From positions 186,001-250,000 of the forward strand of contig NZ_JAINFL010000006.1 of assembly GCF_022458895.1 (NCBI RefSeq): a stretch of 64,000 nt of DNA, written 5' to 3'. The notes under the pieces are model-generated. The model worked only from the letters and a program-made list of their open reading frames with translations. It ran no database searches and was not told where the DNA came from. Position numbers and translations under genes: made by a program. Origin of the DNA: Roseihalotalea indica. GTDB lineage: Bacteria > Bacteroidota > Bacteroidia > Cytophagales > Cyclobacteriaceae. Positions 44,599 through 53,766 of the stretch are shown here, piece after piece; within the stretch, counting starts at the first letter, position 1, and the number at the start of each line of letters is the position of its first letter.

Positions 44599-46615
44599 TG
44601 AGATGTTTAGGGAAGAGGCCAATGAGCAGTTAGAAATAGCTGAGCAAGCCCTCTTATCTTATGAGTCAAATCCTAGCCTGGAATATATTGAAGAAGCGTT
44701 CAGGGCTCTTCACACATTCAAAGGTGCTGCACACATCTTTTCATTAACGAATTTGGGGGATTTTGCCCACAAGATTGAGTCCATTTTAGATGGCATCCGG
44801 CATGGTGTTTTATTTGATGAGCCACGAATCACTGATAAATTACTAACCTACCTGGATCACCTTAAGAAGTTAATGAATGATCCGGATATTGAGGATAAAG
44901 CAACCTTGGTCGAAAACAGTAACCTGGTAAGAGAGATTGATACTCTTTCAGCGAAGATATCCGACAAAATCAAGCAGAGTGATCAGAATAAGGAAGAGGC
45001 TTTATTAGAGGCTTTTATTGAAGAGGAAGATCAGGTAAATATCAGTACTTACTATTTGACTATACTTCCTCAGATTGAAATTACCACGGAATCGGGTCAC
45101 CCCGTCTTCAATATACTGGAAGATGTGCAGGAACTTGGTGAGGCCCGATTAAGTATTCAATATCACCCTGAAAATGAAAGCGCCTGTACTCATTGGGATT
45201 TATACATTGCCTGTCAGTCTACCAAAGAAGACCTGGAAGCGCAGTTTATGTTCATTGATGATGATGTAACTGTAGCCTGCTATAAGGTAGCCAACTTCAA
45301 CCTGTTTAAAGAAATGGGGTTTGAAGAGCTACTGAAAGTTCTTGATAAAACCGATGTAGACTCTAGGCTTACCGAAATAACTGCCTACGTTGAATCTCTG
45401 AAAGATGCGCTGGTCCCGGAAGAGAGTCAGACGGAAGGTGATGGAAAGAATACTAAAACAACGAGTATACGGGTATCAACTGATAAAATAGATGTGCTTA
45501 TGAATTTGGTTAGCGAACTGGTGACCGATCAGGCTAGCCTTAATTTGTTATCTTCCCGATATGCTGACCCAGAATTGGAAGGGATGGCGGAAAATATGGA
45601 TCGTCATATCCGTCAGCTTAGAGACATCGTGTTTGAAATGACATTAGTACCGATTGAGCGGATGATCGGGAAATTCAAAAGAATGGTCAGGGATTGTGCC
45701 ACGTCGGTGGGAAAAGAAGTGAACTTCAATGTAACCGGTGAGAATACCGAACTTGATAAAACATTCATTGACAGTCTTTCGGACCCTATCATGCATATTT
45801 TGAGAAATTCTGTAGACCATGGCATTGAGACTCCCGAAGAGCGTACAGCGAAGGGTAAACCATTAATTGGTACTGTGAATTTAGATGCCTATTACTCCGG
45901 CGCTAATGTACACATTGAGATATATGACGATGGCCGAGGGCTTTCTTCGGATGCTATACGAAGTAAAGCCCTAGAAAAAGGACTTATAAAACAAGGAGAA
46001 AATTTAAGCGAACAAGAGGTTTACAACCTGATATTCTTACCCGGATTTTCTACCGCTAAAAACGTGACCGAAGTATCCGGAAGGGGAGTAGGCATGGATG
46101 TAGTTAAGAAAAATGTAGAATCCATCCGAGGAGAAATTGACATTGAGTCGAAAGAGGGAGTTGGTACAAAGTTTATTATCAAAGTACCTCTAACATTATC
46201 AATTATTGATGGCTTGTTGATCAGAGTGGACAAAGCACATTATGTCCTTCCGCTGCAAACCATCAAAAAATGCTATGAGATCAAGTACGAACTGTTAAAT
46301 AATACCTTTAGCGACCTCCTGGTGCTGGATGATGAGCAAATACCGTTCATCAACCTGCGCGACGAACTGCTCTCGGCTGCCCCTCCCGATATTGAATATA
46401 CGAATGCTATTGTGGTACAATGTCGCTATAGAAAACTAGTCATTATCGCCGACGAAATCATTGGGGAGTACCAGGCAGTGCTAAAACCGGTAGGTGAATA
46501 TTATAAAAAACAGGAGTTTGTATCAGGAGCAACCATACTAGGAGATGGGTCAGTAGCCCTGGTTCTTGATGCTGATAAACTAGTAGAACAGAAACTCAAA
46601 CTTGCAACACCATAA
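44585..46615 (+). CDS. cheA: Chemotaxis histidine kinase CheA
   Basis: A 676-residue CheA. Hpt domain at 1-110 with His43 in ALHTFKGAAH. There follows a regulatory region (about 150-270) that does not look like the classic P2 domain, then the dimerisation and kinase core (N box near DPIMHILRNSVDHG, DDGRGL, GRGVGMDVVKK) and a CheW-like C-terminal domain (about 540-676). It takes part in one unit with the response regulator upstream and cheW downstream. Confidence 0.95.
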   Translation: MAQYDEMFREEANEQLEIAEQALLSYESNPSLEYIEEAFRALHTFKGAAHIFSLTNLGDFAHKIESILDGIRHGVLFDEPRITDKLLTYLDHLKKLMNDPDIEDKATLVENSNLVREIDTLSAKISDKIKQSDQNKEEALLEAFIEEEDQVNISTYYLTILPQIEITTESGHPVFNILEDVQELGEARLSIQYHPENESACTHWDLYIACQSTKEDLEAQFMFIDDDVTVACYKVANFNLFKEMGFEELLKVLDKTDVDSRLTEITAYVESLKDALVPEESQTEGDGKNTKTTSIRVSTDKIDVLMNLVSELVTDQASLNLLSSRYADPELEGMAENMDRHIRQLRDIVFEMTLVPIERMIGKFKRMVRDCATSVGKEVNFNVTGENTELDKTFIDSLSDPIMHILRNSVDHGIETPEERTAKGKPLIGTVNLDAYYSGANVHIEIYDDGRGLSSDAIRSKALEKGLIKQGENLSEQEVYNLIFLPGFSTAKNVTEVSGRGVGMDVVKKNVESIRGEIDIESKEGVGTKFIIKVPLTLSIIDGLLIRVDKAHYVLPLQTIKKCYEIKYELLNNTFSDLLVLDDEQIPFINLRDELLSAAPPDIEYTNAIVVQCRYRKLVIIADEIIGEYQAVLKPVGEYYKKQEFVSGATILGDGSVALVLDADKLVEQKLKLATP

Positions 46616-46616
46616 T

Positions 46617-47141
46617 ATGGAAACAGAAGTTACCAAGCAGTTAAAATCCTATCTATCGTTTAAACTACACGATGAGCTTTTTGCCCTGGAAGTAGAAAAA
46701 GTAGTGGAGATACTTGAGGTACCCAAGATCACCCATATTCCCAAAGCTCCCAAGCATATGAAGGGAGTAATCAATTTAAGAGGTCAGGTTTTGCCCCTTA
46801 TTGACACCTGTGTCAAATTTGGTCTTTCGCCCATTGAGCCTGATATCAACACCTGTATTATCGTGATTGATCTTGCTATTGCCGATAAAACGATACGCTT
46901 TGGAGCCATGGTTACGCAGGTGTTAGAAGTGCTGGAGAAAGAAGACGGCAGTCTGCAACCTTCTCCTAGTATAGAAACAAATTATAACCTGGAATTTATC
47001 AAGGGAATACTCCGGTGTGATGAAGACTTTGTAATTGTGCTAAATATAGATAAGACTTTTTCTTTAGAAGAAGCCGAAAATATGGAAAATACCAAAGAAG
47101 AGAATACCATTGACCACAATAAATTTGATCATGAGAATTAA
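46617..47141 (+). CDS. cheW: Chemotaxis adaptor CheW
   Basis: A 174-residue CheW linking receptor and CheA, with the family's FALEVEKVVEILEV, MKGVINLRGQVLPLID and IDKTFSLEE pieces. The ATG at 46617 sits one base after the cheA stop. Its 3' end overlaps the next gene by 11 bases. Confidence 0.93.
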   Translation: METEVTKQLKSYLSFKLHDELFALEVEKVVEILEVPKITHIPKAPKHMKGVINLRGQVLPLIDTCVKFGLSPIEPDINTCIIVIDLAIADKTIRFGAMVTQVLEVLEKEDGSLQPSPSIETNYNLEFIKGILRCDEDFVIVLNIDKTFSLEEAENMENTKEENTIDHNKFDHEN

Positions 47142-48435
47142 TACCAATTGTATATGGAAGTTATGTTTGCTGGCTTGCTCAGTAACCATAACATCAAACC
47201 TGTTTGCCCAAGGCCAGTTTAGCGTGAGTGCCAATTTCAGAGCCCGGTCGGAGTATCGGGATGGTGCTCGAATTCTGCTAAATGATACCCAGAAGCCGTC
47301 GTTTGTGTCATCACAAAGAACCCGTTTGATTACGGATTATCAGTTAGACCAGTTTGAATTCAGATTTGCCATTCAGAATGCCCGAATATGGGGTGTGGAT
47401 GACGAAAGAGCCAATATCCCAAACCTTAATTTAGCCGAAGGTTACGTTAAATACTACTTCAACGAAGACAAAGATAAATTCAATATCAAAGTAGGAAGGC
47501 AGCACCTGGTACTAGATGACGGACGTATTTTTGGAATGAGAAACTGGAATGATATTGCCGTATCGCATGATCTGGCATTGTTAGAGTACAATGACAACGA
47601 TTGGTCGGTAAAAACGGGTGGCGGCTATAACAACGATAGCAATAAATTTTCAGAAAGTGCCTATGAAGTGAACTACTACAAATATTTGGCGCTGGTGTGG
47701 GCCAACAAGCAGATCAATAAAAACCTGGGCGTATCTGTACTCACGTCGGTAGATGGTAATGAGAACCCTGATGATTTTGAAGAGATTTATCCTCGCCTTA
47801 CTTCGGGTGTCTACGTTAAAGGAGGCAACAAAGGGACTGACTTTGGCGTACAGGCTGCCTTTTATTATCAATACGGTAAAAACCCGACTGGTCTACAGCA
47901 AAAAGCCTTTATGTACTCGGTTATTCCAACCTATAAGTTTAATGAAAAGCTCAGAGGGGCCATTGGGTACAACTTTTTCAGTGGAAACGACCAGTTAAGC
48001 ACCAATACAACCACCAACCGGGCATTCAACAAGCTTTTTGGAGATGGTCACCGCTACTATGGCTATATGGACTACTTTCTGAATATAGAAAGTAACACCA
48101 AGGGTGGAGGTATGAAAAATCTATTTGGCAGTCTGTATTTCAGAACCAGCAAAAAATCAGAGTTAGAGCTGTCTTTCCACAACTTTGCGTTCGGAGGCAC
48201 TTTTATGGACCCCGAAACCTTAGGTGCGGCTACTAATCAGCTTGGAAATGAAATAGATGTACAATACATCCATAAGTTCAATAACTTCTTCAGTGTGCGG
48301 GTAGATTATTCCGCCATGTTTGCTCAGCAATCTATGGAGCTGATAAAAGGGGGTAATCACGAAAGACACCAACAATGGGCCACCGTGATGCTTATTGCCA
48401 AGCCAGAATTATTCTCCTCAATCAAAAAAGATTAA
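47131..48435 (+). CDS. Outer-membrane beta-barrel (alginate-export-like porin)
   Basis: A 434-residue protein with a signal peptide (cleavage near NLFAQ) and an amphipathic, aromatic-rich strand pattern throughout. It resembles the alginate-export porin family (ARSEYRDG, GRQHLVLDDGRIFGMRNW). It starts at the ATG at 47131, which lies inside the end of cheW (11-base overlap), so it is translated with the chemotaxis genes. A porin inside a chemotaxis operon is unusual; it may bring the chemoeffector across the outer membrane. Confidence 0.8.
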   Translation: MRINTNCIWKLCLLACSVTITSNLFAQGQFSVSANFRARSEYRDGARILLNDTQKPSFVSSQRTRLITDYQLDQFEFRFAIQNARIWGVDDERANIPNLNLAEGYVKYYFNEDKDKFNIKVGRQHLVLDDGRIFGMRNWNDIAVSHDLALLEYNDNDWSVKTGGGYNNDSNKFSESAYEVNYYKYLALVWANKQINKNLGVSVLTSVDGNENPDDFEEIYPRLTSGVYVKGGNKGTDFGVQAAFYYQYGKNPTGLQQKAFMYSVIPTYKFNEKLRGAIGYNFFSGNDQLSTNTTTNRAFNKLFGDGHRYYGYMDYFLNIESNTKGGGMKNLFGSLYFRTSKKSELELSFHNFAFGGTFMDPETLGAATNQLGNEIDVQYIHKFNNFFSVRVDYSAMFAQQSMELIKGGNHERHQQWATVMLIAKPELFSSIKKD

Positions 48436-48454
48436 CATAAGAATTTAGTAAATA

Positions 48455-50179
48455 ATGAAAAGATCAAGTTTTACTACGAATCAGCGCATCGTCGGGATTT
48501 TTGCCTTTGTATTGCTGATATCGGTTTCGGGTGCGGTGTATAGCACTTTGCAGACTCAAAAGCTGAAAGCTGAAATCGAAAAAATCTATAATGATAACCT
48601 CTTAAGTATTGATTACCTGATAGAAGCCGACAGAGATGCCTACCAATCTAGTATTTCTATCGCCCAGGCGCTTTCAAAAACAATCCAAAAAGATCCGGAG
48701 AAATTTGAATCGGCCTTGAGTGATATCAAGGAAAATGTAGATCAGGTTCACGAAAGATACAGCCAGTTTTATGATATATCAGCCTTCACCAAGCTGGAAA
48801 AATATAACCAGTATGATTCTTATGATGCCACCTTCAGAGAGAAGCATGAAGAACTATCTATCATTACCGACGATATCATTACCCTATTAAAGGACCGTAA
48901 GTTCGATCAGGCTACCCAGGTATATTATTCAGACTATCTTGATGCTTTTGAACCCATGAGATCCGCTATGGATGAGTACACGGGCCTTAGCCTTTCGTCT
49001 TCTCAGGAGGCGTATGAGGCTAGCATCAGTCTGAGCGAAAGCATTTTTAGAAATTCAATGATTATTGTGGCGCTTATCTTAGTGTTAGTTACCTCTGGTG
49101 GGCTGTATTTGAGAAATAGCATATCTAAACCGCTTAATGAGGCCATGGAGATTGTAGATAAAATTTCCAACGGAGACTTACGAATAGAGATTGAAAAGGA
49201 GAAGTATAATAAAAAAGACCAGATCGGGTTTCTGCTATTGAAAATGGATGATATGGCGAAAAGCCAGCGCAGAGTAATTCTGACGGTGAAAAATGGAGCG
49301 GAATATATCAATAAAGCCAGTGTAGAACTGAGCGCTTCGGCCGGCCAGTTGTCACAGGGAGCTTCTTTACAGGCGAGTTCAGTAGAGGAAGTTTCGTCTT
49401 CCATGGAAGAAATGGCTTCCAACATCATGCAGAACACGGATAATGCCAAAGAAACCGAGCAAATTGCTCAAAGCTCAAACAAGCAGGTAGAAAACTCTAA
49501 CCAGGCCGTGGTAGAAATGGTGGAGTCGATGAATGTGATTGTGAGAAAGAACTCCATCATTGGGGAAATTGCTCGGCAAACCAACCTGTTAGCCCTCAAT
49601 GCAGCAGTAGAAGCGGCTCGGGCGGGTGAACATGGTAAAGGGTTTGCCGTGGTTGCTTCCGAAATTCGTAAGCTGGCCGAAAGAAGCCAGAATGCAGCGA
49701 AGGAAATTGACGATATCTCTAATAAAAGCGAGAAAGTGGCTCGTACTGCCGGAGATATGCTAAGCAAACTGGTGCCCGAAATTGAGAAAACCAGCAATCT
49801 GGTGGCTGAAATCAGCGCAGCTAGCCTTGAACAAAACGAAGGAGCCAACCAGATTAATGAAGCTATTCAGCAACTTAATTCGGTAGTTCAGCAAAATGCG
49901 GCCAGTGCTGAGGAACTAGCATCGAATTCTGAAGAATTGAATAGCCAGTCTGAAAGCCTTAAGAAGGCCATTGCTTTCTTTACATTAGACAATGACGTAG
50001 AAGCAAATTATAGCGATCGAGCCCAATCTTCAAATGATTTGCCTGAGAGAAATACCTTCAGGGAAAAAGAAGCCGCTGTAAGTTCAAGCGATCGTAAAAA
50101 CAGCCCGAAAAGTACCGGATACGATCTTGTATTAGATAATCCGGATGACAGGCTTGATAGCGAATTTGAGTCTTATTAA
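48455..50179 (+). CDS. Methyl-accepting chemotaxis receptor
   Basis: A 574-residue receptor. Two membrane helices (about 11-31 and 198-218) bracket a four-helix periplasmic sensor (about 32-195), followed by HAMP and a long coiled-coil signalling domain with the tip [32 protein letters not shown]. The last five residues are EFESY, which fits the CheR-tether pattern x-[FYWH]-x-x-[FYWH]. The sensor type is 4HB-like; ligand unknown. Only 19 bases separate it from the barrel gene. Confidence 0.93.
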   Translation: MKRSSFTTNQRIVGIFAFVLLISVSGAVYSTLQTQKLKAEIEKIYNDNLLSIDYLIEADRDAYQSSISIAQALSKTIQKDPEKFESALSDIKENVDQVHERYSQFYDISAFTKLEKYNQYDSYDATFREKHEELSIITDDIITLLKDRKFDQATQVYYSDYLDAFEPMRSAMDEYTGLSLSSSQEAYEASISLSESIFRNSMIIVALILVLVTSGGLYLRNSISKPLNEAMEIVDKISNGDLRIEIEKEKYNKKDQIGFLLLKMDDMAKSQRRVILTVKNGAEYINKASVELSASAGQLSQGASLQASSVEEVSSSMEEMASNIMQNTDNAKETEQIAQSSNKQVENSNQAVVEMVESMNVIVRKNSIIGEIARQTNLLALNAAVEAARAGEHGKGFAVVASEIRKLAERSQNAAKEIDDISNKSEKVARTAGDMLSKLVPEIEKTSNLVAEISAASLEQNEGANQINEAIQQLNSVVQQNAASAEELASNSEELNSQSESLKKAIAFFTLDNDVEANYSDRAQSSNDLPERNTFREKEAAVSSSDRKNSPKSTGYDLVLDNPDDRLDSEFESY

Positions 50180-50235
50180 ACCTTAATTGACTTAAAGCCA
50201 ATGAGTAATTTAACAATCTCTTAATCGCATCTAAC

Positions 50236-51087
50236 GTGATCAATTTAGGGAATCCCGTCAGGCTCAGCGATGGTGAGTTTGCCAAACTGAGTAGGTATAT
50301 TTATGACAATTATGGCATTAATCTACCTATTACTAAAAAGGTGTTACTTGAAAGCCGTCTGCAAAAACATCTGCGCATTTCGGGAATCCCTTCTTTCAAA
50401 CAATACATAGAACAAGTATGTGAAGGTGAAGAACACGAAGAAGTGATAAAAATGATCAATTTAGTTTCTACGAATAAGACTGAATTTTTCAGAGAGCGAT
50501 CTCACTTTGATTTCATAACAGACCATATATTACCGACTTATACCCGTAATAGTAAAAATAAGAACTTAAGTATTTGGAGTGCAGCAGCTTCCAGCGGAGA
50601 GGAGATATATAGTATTGCCATAACGATGGAAGAATTCTTTCTAAAAAACAAGGAACGATTTTCGTATAACATTCTAGGTACTGATATATCAACAGACGCA
50701 CTGAACACGGCAAGGTCGGCTATCTACCCGGAAAGCAGTATAGATGGCATCCCTTTTGATCTCAGGAAACGGTATTTTCTTAAGAGCAAAGATCGGAGTG
50801 CAAGACAAGTGAGAGTAAGAAAGCATTTAAGAGATAAGTCCACCTTCAAACGGTTCAACCTCATGGACAATAAATACCCAAACCAGGCGGGTTTTGACAT
50901 CATATTTTGCCGCAATGTATTAATCTACTTTGATAAGGCCACTCAGGAAAGCGTACTCAAGAAACTATGCGGCTGCCTCAAAGTGGGAGGATATCTTTTT
51001 CTGGGGCATTCTGAATCATTGCTGAGCATGAACTTGCCACTCAAGCAAAAGCTGCACGCTGGTTACGAAAAAATACCTGCTTCTTAG
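50236..51087 (+). CDS. cheR: Chemotaxis methyltransferase CheR
   Basis: A 283-residue CheR that methylates receptor glutamates with S-adenosylmethionine. The N-terminal helical domain is followed by the Rossmann part with SIWSAAASSGEEIYSIAI and DIIFCRNVLIYFDKATQE. The start is GTG at 50236: no ATG lies between it and the conserved body. It follows the receptor by 56 bases. Confidence 0.94.
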   Translation: MINLGNPVRLSDGEFAKLSRYIYDNYGINLPITKKVLLESRLQKHLRISGIPSFKQYIEQVCEGEEHEEVIKMINLVSTNKTEFFRERSHFDFITDHILPTYTRNSKNKNLSIWSAAASSGEEIYSIAITMEEFFLKNKERFSYNILGTDISTDALNTARSAIYPESSIDGIPFDLRKRYFLKSKDRSARQVRVRKHLRDKSTFKRFNLMDNKYPNQAGFDIIFCRNVLIYFDKATQESVLKKLCGCLKVGGYLFLGHSESLLSMNLPLKQKLHAGYEKIPAS

Positions 51088-51092
51088 TTTAG

Positions 51093-51578
51093 ATGAAGGC
51101 AGATACCAAACAATTGAAACCGCAATCCTGCTTTCTAAAACCAGCGGAGTTGATAGTGAGTCGCTACCCGTCTCAGATTACCACTGTTTTAGGCACCTGT
51201 GTGTCGGTCTGCCTCTTTGATCCGGTAACAAAAATAGGTGGCATGAATCATTATATGCTGCCTTTTTGGGAAGGAAAACAGGGGCAGCTTCTTAAATACG
51301 GCGATGTTGCTATTGCAGCATTGATTGAAAAAATGATTAAGGAAGGCGCACAGGAAAAAGACATAATAGCAAAAGTCTTTGGTGGTGTAGAAGGTACAAA
51401 TTCAATATTCAGGGTAGGTCAGAAAAATATTGAGGTGGCCGTCTGTCTGCTTAAGAAAAAGAAAATTAGAATAGAAGCGATGGAGGTGGGGGGTAGGAGA
51501 GGTAGAAAAATCAGGTTCTCCTCTTGGAACCATCATGTAGTAGTAAACTTTCTTAAAGAAGACAATGGCAGAAAATAA
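51093..51578 (+). CDS. cheD: Chemoreceptor glutamine deamidase CheD
   Basis: A 161-residue deamidase acting on receptor glutamines. The catalytic cysteine is in TVLGTCVSVCLFD (Cys36) and the histidine in GGMNHYML (His53). It overlaps cheB by 14 bases and follows cheR by five, so it is tightly linked. Confidence 0.94.
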   Translation: MKADTKQLKPQSCFLKPAELIVSRYPSQITTVLGTCVSVCLFDPVTKIGGMNHYMLPFWEGKQGQLLKYGDVAIAALIEKMIKEGAQEKDIIAKVFGGVEGTNSIFRVGQKNIEVAVCLLKKKKIRIEAMEVGGRRGRKIRFSSWNHHVVVNFLKEDNGRK

Positions 51579-52632
51579 AATTCGGGTGCTTATTGTAGAT
51601 GACTCGGCATTGGTTAGAAAGCTTTTAACCGATATCTTAAGTGCAGACTCTGAAATTGAAGTGATAGCTGCGGTGGGTGACCCTTATTTTGCTGCCCAAA
51701 AAATAAAAGAAGTTCTTCCCGATGTCATCACGCTGGACGTTGAAATGCCCCGAATGGATGGCCTTACCTTCTTAAAGGTCATTATGACACAAAAACCTTT
51801 GCCCGTCATCATTCTTTCCAGTCTAACGGAACGAGCCAGCCAAACAACGTTAAAGGCTCTCGAATTGGGTGCCCTGGATGTGGTGAAAAAACCAACCATG
51901 AGTGCCTTACGGAACTCTGATGACCACTTACGAAAGCATATCATTGAGCTGGTAAAGGGGGCAGTTCATGTAAAAGCCAATAAACTTAAAAAAAGATTAA
52001 ACGAGCGAACTCAACGCCTACCTACCATCTCACAATCACCATCGGCCCAGGCGAGCATGATAAAAACTACAGAAAAGGTGGTGGTGATTGGTGCTTCAAC
52101 AGGTGGTACTGAGGCTATCAGAGAAATACTTATCAATATGCCTTACGATTCACCGGCCATCGTAATTGTACAACACATGCCTGAATTGTACACCAAAGCC
52201 TTTGCTCAGCGCCTGAATGAATTATGCAAGATAACCGTGAAGGAGGCAACACATGGTGATACCTTAATTAGGGGACAGGCACTGATTGCACCGGGTAATT
52301 TTCACACTGTGTTGAAAAGAAGCGGAGCTAAATACTATGTGGCAGTTAGAGATGGTGAGCGGGTGAACAGACACAGACCAAGCGTAGATGTTCTGTTTAA
52401 CTCAGCAGCTAAATACTTGGGCAAGAACTGCTTAGGTATTTTACTTACCGGAATGGGTAAAGACGGAGCCAAAGGGCTTTTGGCTTTGAAAGAAGCCGGT
52501 GCCCTAACTGTTGCTCAGGATGAAGCCACATCCATCGTTTTTGGCATGCCCAAAGAGGCAATAAACCTGGGAGCCGCAACAATGGTCAAACCGCTGGACC
52601 TAATTCCATCAATCATTTGTAAAGAAGCTTGA
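51565..52632 (+). CDS. cheB: Chemotaxis methylesterase CheB
   Basis: A 355-residue CheB. Receiver at 1-120 with Asp58 (ITLDVEMPRMDG), a linker (about 140-168), then the methylesterase with Ser178 (GASTGGTEAI), His204 (IVQHMPELY) and Asp300 (LTGMGKDGAKG). It takes methyl groups off the receptor when phosphorylated by CheA. Last gene of the operon. Confidence 0.95.
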   Translation: MAENKIRVLIVDDSALVRKLLTDILSADSEIEVIAAVGDPYFAAQKIKEVLPDVITLDVEMPRMDGLTFLKVIMTQKPLPVIILSSLTERASQTTLKALELGALDVVKKPTMSALRNSDDHLRKHIIELVKGAVHVKANKLKKRLNERTQRLPTISQSPSAQASMIKTTEKVVVIGASTGGTEAIREILINMPYDSPAIVIVQHMPELYTKAFAQRLNELCKITVKEATHGDTLIRGQALIAPGNFHTVLKRSGAKYYVAVRDGERVNRHRPSVDVLFNSAAKYLGKNCLGILLTGMGKDGAKGLLALKEAGALTVAQDEATSIVFGMPKEAINLGAATMVKPLDLIPSIICKEA

Positions 52633-53097
52633 TATCAAGTTTCTTTTATCCATATTTCACTAGCCAAATGTAGAAGTAATTTCCTGCAAGAATTATACAG
52701 AAAGAATTTGTGTTAATATTAAGTGGCTAGTCATGTTGAAAGATTTAGGATAAGGGGGTTAATCAGTAGAGAAAGTTTTTAGACAGACATCAGGGATTAA
52801 TCAACTATTCTGTTGCTTGGCGAATGTAAACCTAAATTTTATGGAACCTGTTTTTGCCACTATCGTTGTTTGCATAAGGCCACTGCGGCAGAAAACTTTT
52901 CAAATCATATTTAATTGTATTTTTACAAGAGTTGTTTTTTATTTGTGTAATTTGTGATCTTAAGATACCTAGTAGATAAAGTACTAGAGGCAATTATCGA
53001 CGTGAATAAGTAATAAAAACCTCTTTCTATAGTATTATCTTGTGAAGATCTTTTTCAATTTACCCCTAAGCCGCTGTTAGTATCCGATAAACCTAAT
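52633..53097. other. Intergenic region after cheB
   Basis: No gene is seen in these 465 bases. A perfect 12-base palindrome, CTTGATATCAAG, overlaps the end of cheB, but it has no loop or strong T-tract. The rest is AT-rich and should hold the promoter for the small membrane protein downstream. Confidence 0.45.
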
Positions 53098-53454
53098 ATG
53101 AAAAGAAAGATCCGATATAATTTTTCATTTCATACGCTTCTACTTCATAGCGTAGCGGTTCTGATGGTTTTCCTGTTTCTTAAAGATATCATACAAGCAC
53201 CTTTATTTTGGTTAGCCGACGAAGAGATATCCTATGAGCTTTTTGAAAACATAGCTGCTGAAGAAACATCAGATGATTCCGAATCTGAAAAAAAAGAGAA
53301 AAAAGAAGGTACCGAAGAATTCATTATTTCTGGAAATACAGTGTTGATCCCTGTATCGGAAACCAGTAGGTTCCCTTCGTTCTCATATCATCAAACTTTC
53401 CAAAGTAGGGTTAGCGAGATGATTACTCCACCCCCCCAACTGCTTAGCCTTTAG
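53098..53454 (+). CDS. Small membrane protein with acidic linker
   Basis: A 118-residue protein I do not recognise. It starts with a basic stretch (MKRKIRYNFSFH), one hydrophobic helix (about 12-30), a run of acidic and lysine residues (about 55-75) and a Ser/Pro-rich C-terminus ending PPPQLLSL. It stands 312 bases before the SulP transporter gene on the same strand. Single-pass inner-membrane placement is inferred. A functional link to the SulP/carbonic anhydrase pair is only by position. Confidence 0.6.
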   Translation: MKRKIRYNFSFHTLLLHSVAVLMVFLFLKDIIQAPLFWLADEEISYELFENIAAEETSDDSESEKKEKKEGTEEFIISGNTVLIPVSETSRFPSFSYHQTFQSRVSEMITPPPQLLSL

Positions 53455-53766
53455 GCTTTTTCATCATTTTATTGCTCAATCGGTACTGAGAACTCTATTC
53501 GGAGTGCCGCGTGAGGACCATTCGTACGAGTTCCGTTAATAGGCGTTCCGTATGATAAGTGAATAGCGAATAACTAGTCATTCTCACAACCCGATTAGGC
53601 GTTTTTTTTAATTTTTAAAGCAATCGCTCACCCTATCAGTAGTGGTAGAGAGAAGTCAATCACTTAACCAGCAGTAATGATAGGAAAGTAGATTAATGAT
53701 AATAGAACTATCTCTATTTTCCTGTTCTACCTGTCTTTCAGATACCAGAATATTAATTCAATCTTC
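53455..53766. other. Intergenic region before the SulP gene
   Basis: No gene is seen in these 312 bases. A T-tract near 53593 follows GGCG with no convincing stem. It should hold the promoter of the SulP gene; no exact TAnnTTTG box was found. Confidence 0.4.

Noticed and set aside
52620..52650. Terminator at the end of cheB
   Set aside because: CTTGATATCAAG is a perfect palindrome with no room for a loop, and the following T-rich stretch is broken by C.
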